The notes beneath the pieces are model-generated. The model was not told where the DNA came from. It was given only the letters and a program-made list of their open reading frames with translations, and made no database searches. Below, in pieces: positions 55,269-62,914 of a DNA stretch of 64,000 bases; the first letter of the stretch is position 1; every line of letters begins with the position of its first letter. This stretch comes from Micromonospora profundi (GTDB lineage Bacteria > Actinomycetota > Actinomycetes > Mycobacteriales > Micromonosporaceae): contig NZ_JAATJK010000001.1 of assembly GCF_011927785.1 (NCBI RefSeq), positions 2,728,001 through 2,792,000 on the forward strand, read 5' to 3'. The translations under genes and the position numbers were made by a program.

Positions 55269-56503
55269 GCCCCGGCCTGCTGCGCGGGGTCGACCGCGCG
55301 GCGTTCGCCGTAGCGTTCGCGGGCCGGCTGCGGCACGCCGGCGTTGCGGCAGGACTCACCGAGGTCGACGACTTCGTCCGGGCTCTCGATGCCAGCCCGC
55401 CCGGGGACATGTCCACGCTCTACTGGACCGCCCGGGTCAGCCTGGTCCGGCGGCACGCGGACCTGACAGCATTCGACAGCGTCTTCGCGGCGGTCTTCGA
55501 GGACGCTCCGCCGCTGCCACCACCGGACCGGTCCGCGACGCCTGCGGGAGACCGCGACGACGTCCACGTGCCGGTGCCGACGAGCACCGCCGACGACGGG
55601 CCTGGCGGTGGCCTGCCGTGGGCGACGCTGCCGCCCGCCGTCGCCGACGCGCCGGAGTCGGACAGCGCGCTGCGGCTGCCCGAGCGGCGACCCAGCGCCC
55701 TCGCCGGGCTCGCCGAGAGGCCGTTCGACGACTTGAACGCCGCACAGGTCACGATGCTCGGTGAGGCGCTGCGTGAAGCCATCGTCGGCTGGCCGACCCG
55801 GCGCACGAGACGGCACGCCGTCAGCGCGGCAGGGGGGCGCATCGCGCTACGGGCCACCATCAACAGGGCTCGCCGGACCGGGTGGGAGCCCGTCGAGGTC
55901 GTCCGCGAACGGGCGGTACGGCGACCCCGTCGGGTCGTGCTGCTCTGCGACGTCAGTGAGTCGATGCGGGCGCAGGCCACCGCGTACCTGCATCTGATGC
56001 GGGCTTTCGCGGTGGTCGCCGAGGCGGAGGTGTTCGCGTTCGCGACGACGCTGACCCGGCTCACTGTGGTGCTGCGGCACAGCTCGGCGGCCGAGGCGGT
56101 CGCGCAGGCAAGCGTGGCCGTGACCGACCGGTACGGCGGCACCCGCATCGCCACGAACCTGCGCGCCCTGCTCACCAGCCAGCGGGCGGACGTCGTTCGC
56201 GGGGCCGTTGTGGTGATCGGCTCGGACGGCTGGGACAGCGACCCGCCCGACGAACTCGCCGCCGTGATGGCCCGGCTGCGCCGCCGCGCGTACCGGATCG
56301 TCTGGTTGAATCCCCGGGCCGGCGCGCCCGGGTTCGCTCCCCGGACGGCGGGCATGGCCGCGGCGCTGCCCTACTGCGATCGGATGCTGCCGGCCGGTAC
56401 GTTCCAGGATTTGCTCGTCGTCGCCCGTCAGCTCCAGAGTGTCACGTGCACCGACGGCTTGAAGTGGCCCACGCTGACACCCGCGCCGCGCATCATCGCC
56501 TGA
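55265..56503 (+). CDS. coxE: CoxE-like VWA-domain protein
   Basis: A 412-residue protein with GTG start overlapping coxG. The N-terminal part is helical (VDRAAFAVAFAGRLRHAGVA; STLYWTARVSLVRRHADLTA, where the YWTAR block is typical of CoxE). The C-terminal VWA domain has the MIDAS DVSESM near residue 230. CoxE works with the MoxR ATPase CoxD in maturation of CO dehydrogenase. Its last 76 bp overlap the 3' end of the convergent LysR gene. Confidence 0.92.
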   Translation: MSPGLLRGVDRAAFAVAFAGRLRHAGVAAGLTEVDDFVRALDASPPGDMSTLYWTARVSLVRRHADLTAFDSVFAAVFEDAPPLPPPDRSATPAGDRDDVHVPVPTSTADDGPGGGLPWATLPPAVADAPESDSALRLPERRPSALAGLAERPFDDLNAAQVTMLGEALREAIVGWPTRRTRRHAVSAAGGRIALRATINRARRTGWEPVEVVRERAVRRPRRVVLLCDVSESMRAQATAYLHLMRAFAVVAEAEVFAFATTLTRLTVVLRHSSAAEAVAQASVAVTDRYGGTRIATNLRALLTSQRADVVRGAVVVIGSDGWDSDPPDELAAVMARLRRRAYRIVWLNPRAGAPGFAPRTAGMAAALPYCDRMLPAGTFQDLLVVARQLQSVTCTDGLKWPTLTPAPRIIA

Positions 56504-57384
56504 ATCGCCCGGGGTGTCGACGAGAACCGCGACAGTTCGGCGGCGGCCGACATCGGACCGGGGCTGGTGAGCACCTGCGAATACCAGACCGCCTCGACCG
56601 TCGCGTGTGTCCCCATCACCAGGTTGAGCTGACCGTCGCGCACGTCGGGCGCGACGGTGAAAGCGAGCGCCGGTGCGACGCCCCTGCCCCGTTTGGCCTC
56701 CCCCAGCGCCGCAGCGTGACTCTGGAAGATCTGCTGCCGGTCGTCGGGCACAGCCAGCCGACGCAGCAGCGCCGGAACCGCGCCCAGGTCGGTGGCAGCC
56801 GACGGGCCGAGCAGCCAGGTCTGCTCCCGCAACTGCCCCGGGGACGCCGATACACCGGCCAGCGGATGGTCCGGGCCGACGACAAGCACCAGCCGGTAGT
56901 TCATCACCGGCCGGCAGGTGATGGCGTCGTCGACGACAAGCGGCCGTGGCCCGACAGCGATGTCCACGGCCCGGGTCAGCAACAGTGACTCGAATGTGCC
57001 CGGGTCGCGCACACTCAACTCGACGTCGAGGTCGGCGGCCCGCTTCGCGAACAACTCGATGAGCCCCGGCGCGGCGAACTCGGCGAACAGGTTGGACGCC
57101 GCCACCCGCAACAGCCGACGGCCGCGCTTCGCGGCGCTCACCTCGAGCATCGTGCGGTCCTGAAGGCCCAGCAGCTCCGCCGCGCGGCTGGCCAGCCGGA
57201 GCCCGCCCGGCGTGAACGCCAGCCCCGCCGCCGTCTTGGTGAACAGCTTGTCGCCAAACTCCTTGCGCAACTGCGCGACGTGCAGGGAGACGGCCGACTC
57301 GGAGACCTCCAACTCGGCGGCGGCCTGCTTGACGGACCCCAGCCGGACCACGGCGACGTACGCGCGCAGCTGCGTCGGGGTCAT
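56428..57384 (-). CDS. LysR-family regulator next to the cox operon
   Basis: 318 residues from the ATG at 57384 (MTPTQLRAYVAVVRLGSVKQ; GTG 57396 also in frame). N-terminal LysR HTH (AAAELEVSESAVSLHVAQLR), then the substrate-binding domain (LLRVAASNLFAEFAAPGLIE; VDIAVGPRPLV). LysR regulators such as mycobacterial CutR control CO dehydrogenase genes, and this gene overlaps coxE tail to tail, so it is a reasonable cox regulator. Whether it binds the 47999 palindrome is untested. Confidence 0.88.
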   Translation of the reverse strand: MTPTQLRAYVAVVRLGSVKQAAAELEVSESAVSLHVAQLRKEFGDKLFTKTAAGLAFTPGGLRLASRAAELLGLQDRTMLEVSAAKRGRRLLRVAASNLFAEFAAPGLIELFAKRAADLDVELSVRDPGTFESLLLTRAVDIAVGPRPLVVDDAITCRPVMNYRLVLVVGPDHPLAGVSASPGQLREQTWLLGPSAATDLGAVPALLRRLAVPDDRQQIFQSHAAALGEAKRGRGVAPALAFTVAPDVRDGQLNLVMGTHATVEAVWYSQVLTSPGPMSAAAELSRFSSTPRAIQAMMRGAGVSVGHFKPSVHVTLWS

Positions 57385-57542
57385 CGCCGCACCCACCTCC
57401 CCGCCATGCGTGGTTCGGCTCTCCGTCGAGACGAACCACGATCATGCCCGCTGAGGCGTCCCACCGCCACCCTGCGTCACCGGGCCGTCGTAACGTTCGG
57501 GCCTGGTGGCAGGGTGACACCGGCAGCGGCGGTTGGAGGTCA

Positions 57543-58007
57543 CTACGCCGAGCCGCCGGTGTTCCGGATCATCTGTCGGAGCACCTTGAGGGTCGTTACG
57601 TAGTCCGCGTCATCGATGCCCTCGTGGATGCGGGCCCGGACGGCCGGCGCGTGCAGCGCGAGAGTGACGCGAGCCTCTTCCCCCGCTTCGGTGATCCGCA
57701 GCCTTCCCTCGTCGTCACGGACCAGCCACCCGCGCTCCAGCAGAACCTCCGCTTCGGCGTCCAGATCGTCTTCGGCCCGGAGATACGAGCTCATCGCCTG
57801 GCGGAGTTCGGCGATGGTCATCCCGCCGCCCTGCGGCAGAAGGTCGTTCGCGGAGAGGTTGCGCAGCAGCCAGAACTGGGGCTGCGTGAAGCCGTGCTCG
57901 GCGTGCCGGGCACGGGTGAAGGCGATGAGAGCTTCGTAGGCGACGCCTGTCCAGTAGGCGGCAGGTTGGCGCGCGAGCTCGACGTCGGACAACTGCTGCA
58001 TCGTCAT
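57543..58007 (-). CDS. MarR-family regulator
   Basis: 154 residues from the ATG at 58007 (GGAGG 8 nt upstream; ORF extension rejected). Fits the MarR winged helix: ARHAEHGFTQPQFWLLRNLS, MTIAELRQAMSSYLRAEDDL, VLLERGWLVRDDEGRLRITE. No obvious target gene adjoins; 158 bp separates it from the LysR gene on the same strand. Confidence 0.85.
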   Translation of the reverse strand: MTMQQLSDVELARQPAAYWTGVAYEALIAFTRARHAEHGFTQPQFWLLRNLSANDLLPQGGGMTIAELRQAMSSYLRAEDDLDAEAEVLLERGWLVRDDEGRLRITEAGEEARVTLALHAPAVRARIHEGIDDADYVTTLKVLRQMIRNTGGSA

Positions 58008-58125
58008 GAGATGCGCCTCCCGCGGTGATCGGTCACGACGAACGTAGAACCTCAACCAGGGTTCAGCTCAAGCGCATGGCAGCGGGGTGCGGCCCCGGAG
58101 CGGGTGGGGGCACTATCGTTCTGGC

Positions 58126-58623
58126 GTGCACATTCGTTTCGACGTCCCAGCCGATCCCGCGTACCCGGGCCGCGTGGCCGCCGCGCTGAGCGGTGTCCGG
58201 CTGCGCCGGTTCAGCTATATCGGCGCAGTGCTGGTGGCGGTCGGGGTGATCGCTTTCGTCGTCTCGCGGGGCTTCGCCGGGGGCGACCGGTTCTCGTCGC
58301 TGTACCTGACGCTTGTCGTGGCTGGCGTGCTGTCGATGCTGTACGCGCCGTGGGTGCGCTGGCGCGCCCGACGCCGCTCCGGTCGCTACGCCGTCGAGGG
58401 CGCCTACGACATCACCGACGACAACATCATGATGCGCAGCGGCTCGGAGTCCGGCGGCATCGCCTGGGACGGGGTCACCGAGGTGACGGACACCCCGGAG
58501 TTCTGGATCGTGTACGTCGACAGGATGCCGGCGACGGTGATCCCCCGCCGTCTGATGACCGCCGATGACGACGAGACGTTGCGGGCCTTCATGACCGACC
58601 GTGGGCTGCTCCAGCCCCGCTGA
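58126..58623 (+). CDS. YcxB-like membrane protein
   Basis: 165 residues from a GTG at 58126. A TATCGT (58114-58119) lies 7 nt upstream, so this may be a leaderless mRNA. Two membrane helices (FSYIGAVLVAVGVIAFVVS and SLYLTLVVAGVLSMLYAPW) are followed by a soluble beta-rich domain (YDITDDNIMMRSGSESGGIA, WDGVTEVTDTPEFWIVYV) matching the YcxB-like C-terminal domain. Function unknown in the family. Confidence 0.8.
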   Translation: MHIRFDVPADPAYPGRVAAALSGVRLRRFSYIGAVLVAVGVIAFVVSRGFAGGDRFSSLYLTLVVAGVLSMLYAPWVRWRARRRSGRYAVEGAYDITDDNIMMRSGSESGGIAWDGVTEVTDTPEFWIVYVDRMPATVIPRRLMTADDDETLRAFMTDRGLLQPR

Positions 58624-58637
58624 GACGCTGAGCGGCT

Positions 58638-58754
58638 TCAGCGAGGGGTACGACGTCGACGAAGCGCCCAGACGCCCCCGACGATCGCCACCGCTGTCGG
58701 AACGAGGCAGCAGAGGGACAGGAGGACCAGATGCCACGGCTTGATTGCTCCCAT
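58638..58754 (-). CDS. Very small single-helix membrane protein
   Basis: 38 residues (MGAIKPWHLVLLSLCCLVPT then AVAIVGGVWALRRRRTPR): one membrane helix with a basic C-terminal tail, a form frequently seen as tiny actinobacterial membrane proteins. No clear ribosome-binding site, so support rests on composition and topology only. The frame is open upstream through the Y-RNA region, but this ATG is the only sensible start. Confidence 0.45.
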   Translation of the reverse strand: MGAIKPWHLVLLSLCCLVPTAVAIVGGVWALRRRRTPR

Positions 58755-58836
58755 GGCGGAGAGAGTAGGCGTCCCCGCCAATCGCGGCTGACCCGGCAGG
58801 GCGAGGCTCAGGGGTTCGCGGGCGCTCCGAATGGGC

Positions 58837-58865
58837 TTGCCGGCGCGGATGCGCCGGTCTAACGT
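58837..58865 (+). promoter_or_regulatory. Promoter of the first Y-RNA-like RNA
   Basis: -35 TTGCCG (58837-58842), an exact 17-bp spacer and -10 TAACGT (58860-58865). The expected +1 (about 58871-58873) coincides with the 5' end of the folded RNA deduced independently from its closing stem. Confidence 0.7.
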
Positions 58866-58870
58866 CGTGG

Positions 58871-59026
58871 GGCACCTCCCGGTGCGCAGGCAACGGCTAC
58901 TTCCTCTCTCAAAGGGGAGACGTGGGTTCGAATCCCACCGCCACTTCGGGTGGTGTCGACCAGCGGCCCAGGTCACCTTGGCCCGCAAGGGCCGGTCGCC
59001 GTCGCCGCTTCGATCTCGGGAGGCGC
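58871..59026 (+). ncRNA. Y-RNA-like RNA 1 (YrlA type, tRNA-like module)
   Basis: About 156 nt. The ends pair: CCTCCCG (58875-58881) with CGGGAGG (59017-59023), continued outward after an A/C mismatch. Next to the stem are the shared motifs CCGGTGCG (5') and GATCTCGG (3'), found in all four RNAs. Inside is a tRNA-like part: ACGGCTACTTC, a hairpin TCTCTC-AAAG-GGGAGA, and a T-arm GTGGG-TTCGAAT-CCCAC (58922-58938), followed by a UUCG-type hairpin. There is no complete D-arm or anticodon loop, so it is not a tRNA. It lies upstream of the Ro60 gene; Y RNAs are Ro's binding partners. Confidence 0.75.
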
Positions 59027-59033
59027 GCTCACG

Positions 59034-59138
59034 CCGCACGGCCGGTGCGACGGACACGGCTACTTCTGGTAAAGGCCCGGTAAGGGCCCGCGGTTCGAAC
59101 CCGCAAAACCGTGTCCACACTTGATCTCGGACGTGCGG
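59034..59138 (+). ncRNA. Y-RNA-like RNA 2 (YrlA type, tRNA-like module)
   Basis: About 105 nt. Closing stem CCGCACG (59034-59040) with CGTGCGG (59132-59138); shared CCGGTGCG and GATCTCGG flank it. The tRNA-like module is the clearest of the set: an 8-bp acceptor-like stem GGACACGG (59052-59059) with CCGTGTCC (59109-59116), an anticodon-arm-like GGCCC-GGTAA-GGGCC, and a T-arm GCGG-TTCGAAC-CCGC (59090-59104). A short T-run (TTTT) lies 10 nt beyond the end. Probably transcribed with RNA 1 from the promoter at 58837 and separated by processing (inference). Confidence 0.75.
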
Positions 59139-59176
59139 TGTGACCACTTTTGTCAATCACAAGATCGCAAACTCCG

Positions 59177-59206
59177 TTGCCCGGCTGCCGCCGCCACGGC
59201 TACGGT
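59177..59206 (+). promoter_or_regulatory. Promoter of the third Y-RNA-like RNA
   Basis: -35 TTGCCC (59177-59182), an 18-bp spacer and -10 TACGGT (59201-59206). The predicted +1 near 59213 matches the 5' end of RNA 3 deduced from pairing; the boxes resemble those of the promoter at 58837. Confidence 0.6.
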
Positions 59207-59212
59207 CGTGAC

Positions 59213-59299
59213 CGCACCTCCCGGTGCGCAACAACTGTCACCTCCGGAGGGTTTCAGGCCCCGACGAAGCAGTGACAGACCTCGATTTCGGGGAGCGCG
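59213..59299 (+). ncRNA. Y-RNA-like RNA 3 (no tRNA-like module)
   Basis: About 87 nt. Closing stem CGC-AC-CTCC (from 59214) with GGAG-C-GCG (ending 59299), an internal bulge as in the Ro-binding stem of Y RNAs; shared CCGGTGCG and GATTTCGG. The body is a single branched hairpin: CTGTCAC (59235-59241) with GTGACAG (59272-59278) around CCTCCGGAGG. It lacks a TTCGA T-arm, so it resembles a simple Y RNA rather than YrlA. Confidence 0.65.
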
Positions 59300-59303
59300 A
59301 CCA

Positions 59304-59444
59304 CGCCACACACCCGGTGCGCAGGCAACGGTTACTTCGGATCCGCAGATGGGGGTTCGACTCCCCCGACACCTTCTGGTGGATGGTTCAACGGACAGAA
59401 CGGCGGACTTGTCCGTGGCCGACTCTGATCTCGGGTGTGTGGTG
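59304..59444 (+). ncRNA. Y-RNA-like RNA 4 (YrlA type, tRNA-like module)
   Basis: About 141 nt. The strongest closing stem: CCACACACCCG (59306-59316) with CGGGTGTGTGG (59432-59442), perfect over 11 bp and extendable. Shared CCGGTGCG and GATCTCGG; ACGGTTACTTC; T-arm GGGGG-TTCGACT-CCCCC (59351-59367), hairpin CACC-TTCT-GGTG, and a second hairpin CGGACA/TGTCCG (59392-59397 with 59410-59415). It ends 37 nt before the rsr ATG, so it is probably processed out of the rsr leader (inference). Confidence 0.75.
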
Positions 59445-59481
59445 CGGTGGCGCTCCCCGGCCGACTGACGTGGGGGACGTC

Positions 59482-61005
59482 ATGGCCAAGTTCAACCTCA
59501 AACCGCGCCGCCTCCGGTCGGTGACCGCCGAGGGTGCGCCCGCGTTCACCCGTGAGCCGCGCCTCGAACTGTTCCTACTCGGTGTGTCGAACATGGTCGG
59601 CGAGGACACCTTCTACGAGGGCGCCACTGATCGGGACGCCCGTTTCCGGAACCTCGTCGCCACCGTCGCCGTCGCCGATGTCGACTGGTTCGCCCGCTTC
59701 GTACCGTGGCTGCGGACCGGCGCGATGATGCGCTCGGCGTCCGTGGTGGCGGCCCTGGAGGGCGCCCGGGCCCAGGTCGCCGCAGGTGTGCCGGGTTCGC
59801 GGGCGGTCGTGGACGCCGCGTTGCAGCGTGCGGACGAGCCGGGCGAGGCTCTGGCGTACTGGCTGGCCCGCCACGGCCGGACCCTGTCCAAGCCGGTGAA
59901 GCGGGGCATCGCCGACGCGGCGGTGCGGCTGTACACCGAGCGGAGCCTGCTCAAGTACGACTCCGTCGGAAACCCGGTGCGGTTCGGCGACGTCATCGAC
60001 CTGACCCACCCCACGGCGAGGGACGAGCGGCAGGGCGACCTGTTCCGGCACGCGCTGGACCGCCGGCACGGGCGGGACAATCCGCTGCCGGCGTCGCTCG
60101 GGATGCTGGCGGCGCGGCACGCGCTCATGGCGCTGCCTGTCGAGCAGCGCAGGGAGGTCACCGATCCGACGGTGCTGGGCGCGGCCGGTATGACGTGGGA
60201 AGCCCTGGCCGGGTGGCGACAGAGCGCGCTGGACGACGCGGCGTGGGAGTCGATCATCCCGAACATGGGCTACCTGGCGCTGCTGCGAAACCTGCGCAAC
60301 TTCGACCAGGCCGGCGTCAGTGACGCTGTCGCGCAGACGGTGGCGGCCAGGCTCGCCGACCCGGGCCAGGTCGCCGGCTCACGGGTGCTGCCGATGCGTT
60401 TCCTGTCGGCGTTCAACGCCGCGCCGAGCCTGCGGTGGGCGTACCCGCTGGAGACCGCGTTGCAGCACGCCCTGGTGAACGTGCCGGCCCTGGACGGACG
60501 GACCCTGATCCTCATCGACACGTCCGGTTCGATGCAGAGTCCGTTCAGCAAGGACGGCACGCTGCGCTTCTGGGACGCCGCCACGGTGTTCGGCCTCGCG
60601 TTGGCCGCACGGGCGCAGGCTGCCACTGTGGTGTCGTTCTCCAATGCCAGCCGGGTGTTCCCGTCGGTGGCGGGTGAGTCGGTGCTGGCGGCGGTGCGCC
60701 GGTTCAAGGACGACGGCTACTTCCTCGGCATGGGGACGGAGACCGAGAATGCGGTACGGGAGCACTACGACCGGCATGACCGGGTGGTCATCCTCACCGA
60801 CGAGCAGGCTCACTGGCACGGCAGGGCGGACGTCGCGGCGGCGGTGCCCGCACAGGTGCCCGTGTACACGTGGAACCTGGCCGGATACCGGGCCGGGCAC
60901 ACGCCGACCGTCGACAACCGGCACACCTTCGGAGGCCTGTCCGACGCCGCGTTCGCGATGATCCCGCTCATCGAGGCCGGGTCCCGCGACCAGTGGCCCT
61001 TCTGA
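59482..61005 (+). CDS. rsr: Ro60 orthologue (Rsr), TROVE plus VWA domains
   Basis: 507 residues from the ATG at 59482 (GGGGGA upstream; the longer frame runs through the Y-RNA region and is rejected). The TROVE HEAT-repeat ring covers about 20-330 (EDTFYEGATDRDARFRNLVA; TGAMMRSASVVAALEGARAQ; LSKPVKRGIADAAVRLY; MTWEALAGWR; GYLALLRNLRNFDQAGVS). It is followed by a VWA domain with MIDAS DTSGS at 346-350. The ring binds Y RNAs on its outer face and the ends of misfolded RNAs in its hole; in Deinococcus, Rsr with PNPase and Y RNA works in RNA decay and stress survival. Four Y-RNA-like genes lie directly upstream. Confidence 0.95.
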   Translation: MAKFNLKPRRLRSVTAEGAPAFTREPRLELFLLGVSNMVGEDTFYEGATDRDARFRNLVATVAVADVDWFARFVPWLRTGAMMRSASVVAALEGARAQVAAGVPGSRAVVDAALQRADEPGEALAYWLARHGRTLSKPVKRGIADAAVRLYTERSLLKYDSVGNPVRFGDVIDLTHPTARDERQGDLFRHALDRRHGRDNPLPASLGMLAARHALMALPVEQRREVTDPTVLGAAGMTWEALAGWRQSALDDAAWESIIPNMGYLALLRNLRNFDQAGVSDAVAQTVAARLADPGQVAGSRVLPMRFLSAFNAAPSLRWAYPLETALQHALVNVPALDGRTLILIDTSGSMQSPFSKDGTLRFWDAATVFGLALAARAQAATVVSFSNASRVFPSVAGESVLAAVRRFKDDGYFLGMGTETENAVREHYDRHDRVVILTDEQAHWHGRADVAAAVPAQVPVYTWNLAGYRAGHTPTVDNRHTFGGLSDAAFAMIPLIEAGSRDQWPF

Positions 61006-61066
61006 CCGGCGGGGTGCCGATACCTCGCCGGTCAGGCCGCCGGTCACGGCCTCCGGTCGTCGGGCA

Positions 61067-61819
61067 TCAGGTCGCCTCGGGCCGCCACCACGGTTCGAGC
61101 AGGACCGGGTCGGCGACGTAGCTGCTGACCTGCGTACGCTCCGGCTCGGTCAACGTGAGCTCGCGCAGCCGGGCTCCCCATTCGGGCACCCGATCGGTCT
61201 TGCCCAGCGCGACTGACAGTTCGATCAGCCCGGCGAGCGCCTTCGCCTGTTCGACCACCGGCGCGTCCTCGGCCCGCCGTCGCATCCCCGAGTCCAGCGC
61301 CCGGTAGGCCGCCCGGTCGTCCATCTTGAACTCGCGCAGGATCCGCGCGTTGTCGAGCACTCGGGTCAGCCCTTGCAACTCCTTCGACCCGCCGTACTCC
61401 AGATCCTGCGGCTCGTCGCGCTGGATGAAGACGATGGAGTTTCCCGACGGGTCGAAGATGGTGAACCGCGACGCGCCGGCACGGTAGCGGGTCATCCGGG
61501 GCAGGCCCTTGACCAGCACCTTGCCGTACGTGCGACGCATCGCCTCGGTGAACGCCGCGTGGTACGGCGCGACCTCGTCCACCATCACGAGGCAGCCGCC
61601 GGTGGTCTCCTTCGTCGGGTCCAGGTCCTTCGGCGCGGAGCCGTAGTGCAGTTGGAACCCACTCCAGGCGAAGGCCAGGTACACGTACGGTCTGGTCTGC
61701 TCGTAGGTCACGTCGAAGCCGAGCGCGCGCCAGAACGCCAGTGTCGCCTCCGGTGACACGCAGTGCAGCAGCGGCACTGTGGTCTCGTTGGGCTGGACGC
61801 GTTCCTCGATGGTCGTCAT
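61067..61819 (-). CDS. VOC/glyoxalase-fold protein
   Basis: A 250-residue protein. Residues ~15-135 match the glyoxalase/bleomycin-resistance fold (VPLLHCVSPEATLAFWRALG; GASRFTIFDPSGNSIVFIQR). The C-terminal ~110 residues are helical with a repeat-like region and no recognised domain. VOC proteins bind metal or sequester drugs; no substrate is evident. Convergent with rsr, with a 61-bp gap. Confidence 0.85.
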   Translation of the reverse strand: MTTIEERVQPNETTVPLLHCVSPEATLAFWRALGFDVTYEQTRPYVYLAFAWSGFQLHYGSAPKDLDPTKETTGGCLVMVDEVAPYHAAFTEAMRRTYGKVLVKGLPRMTRYRAGASRFTIFDPSGNSIVFIQRDEPQDLEYGGSKELQGLTRVLDNARILREFKMDDRAAYRALDSGMRRRAEDAPVVEQAKALAGLIELSVALGKTDRVPEWGARLRELTLTEPERTQVSSYVADPVLLEPWWRPEAT

Positions 61820-61984
61820 GCCACTTCCGATCCCGTAGACAGGCCGGCCATTGTGCCAGCGCCGACGAGGCGTCGCGCGCCTTTCGTCTCCTACCTAGGG
61901 AGGAGGCGGCGCTCCGACCGCCGGCCGCAGGCGGGGCTCCCGGTCGGACGCGGGCGACCAGCCCAGCCAGAAGCATCTACAGGC

Positions 61985-62914
61985 ATGAGATTCGAACTTC
62001 GTCGGGCGGCGCACTGGCACCGCCCACTCATGCTCCTCGTCGCCTCGATGGCGGCGCTCGCCGTCGTCTGCGCGGTCGGCATCGTCGTCGACTCGCGGGT
62101 CCTCACCGGCTCGCCGATCTGGCTCAAGCCGTTCAAGTTCGCGGTGTCGTTCGTGCTGTACGGGACGACGCTTGCCTGGATGCTCTCCCTGCTGCCGCGC
62201 CGGATCCGGGTCGCGGAGCGGGCGGCAACGGTCATCGTCGCGATGGCGGTGATCGAGACAGCGCTGATCGTCGTGCAGGTGGCACGGGGTACGACGAGCC
62301 ACTTCAACGGCACCACCCCATTGAACGGGATCATCTTCGCGGCGATGGGCGCGTCGATCATGGTGCTGTTCGTCGCGCACGTCATCATCGGGATCGTGGT
62401 GCTGATACGACGGATTCCGGACCGGGTCGCCGCGACTGCCATCAGTTGGGGGCTCGGCCTGTCGCTGCTGGGCATGCTGGTGGCGGTGCCGATGACGCTA
62501 TCCGTCCAGGACCCGGGGATCGAGGGGATCAGCGGCGCGCACAGCGTGGGCGTGCCCGACGGCGGTGCGGGCCTGCCGCTGGTCGGCTGGAGCACCACCG
62601 GGGGCGACCTGCGGATCGGGCACTTCGTGGGCCTGCACGCCCTGCAGGCGCTGCCGATCCTGGCCATCCTGCTGAGCCGGTTCCTCGGCAGGCGGCTGGA
62701 CGAACGGACCCGTGCCCGGCTGCTGGTCGTCGCGGGCGCGGCGTACGGCGTACTCACGTTGCTGTTGACCTGGCAGGCCCTGCGCGGGCAGCCGCTGCTG
62801 CGCCCGGACGCCCTCACGCTGGCCGCCGTGGCCGCCCTGGTGGTCGCGACCGCTACCGCCGCCGGCCGGGTGCTGGCGCGCGGACGCCGCACGGAATTGA
62901 CGTTGGCCGCATGA
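61985..62914 (+). CDS. Polytopic membrane protein, unknown
   Basis: 309 residues with about eight membrane helices; the N-terminal block SPIWLKPFKFAVSFVLYGTT is conserved in a family of uncharacterised actinobacterial membrane proteins I cannot name. Overlaps the next gene by 4 nt, so the two are co-translated. Confidence 0.8.
   Translation: MRFELRRAAHWHRPLMLLVASMAALAVVCAVGIVVDSRVLTGSPIWLKPFKFAVSFVLYGTTLAWMLSLLPRRIRVAERAATVIVAMAVIETALIVVQVARGTTSHFNGTTPLNGIIFAAMGASIMVLFVAHVIIGIVVLIRRIPDRVAATAISWGLGLSLLGMLVAVPMTLSVQDPGIEGISGAHSVGVPDGGAGLPLVGWSTTGGDLRIGHFVGLHALQALPILAILLSRFLGRRLDERTRARLLVVAGAAYGVLTLLLTWQALRGQPLLRPDALTLAAVAALVVATATAAGRVLARGRRTELTLAA

Noticed and set aside
59034..59138. Possible selC (tRNA-Sec), because of the 8-bp acceptor-like stem and the selenoprotein elsewhere in the window
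   Set aside because: The module is only about 65 nt, has no long variable arm and no TCA anticodon loop.
58638..59156. 172-codon minus-strand ORF through the Y-RNA region
   Set aside because: Only its last 38 codons look like a protein; the rest is the complement of structured RNA genes.
58871..59444. TTCGA-type T-arms that look like one to three tRNA genes
   Set aside because: No complete D-arm, anticodon arm with a plausible anticodon, or CCA-compatible acceptor spacing. The modules sit within longer end-paired RNAs with shared motifs.
59224..59481. N-terminal extension of Rsr upstream of 59482
   Set aside because: The extension would be translated from Y-RNA units 3 and 4; the ATG at 59482 has GGGGGA upstream and starts at the conserved domain boundary.
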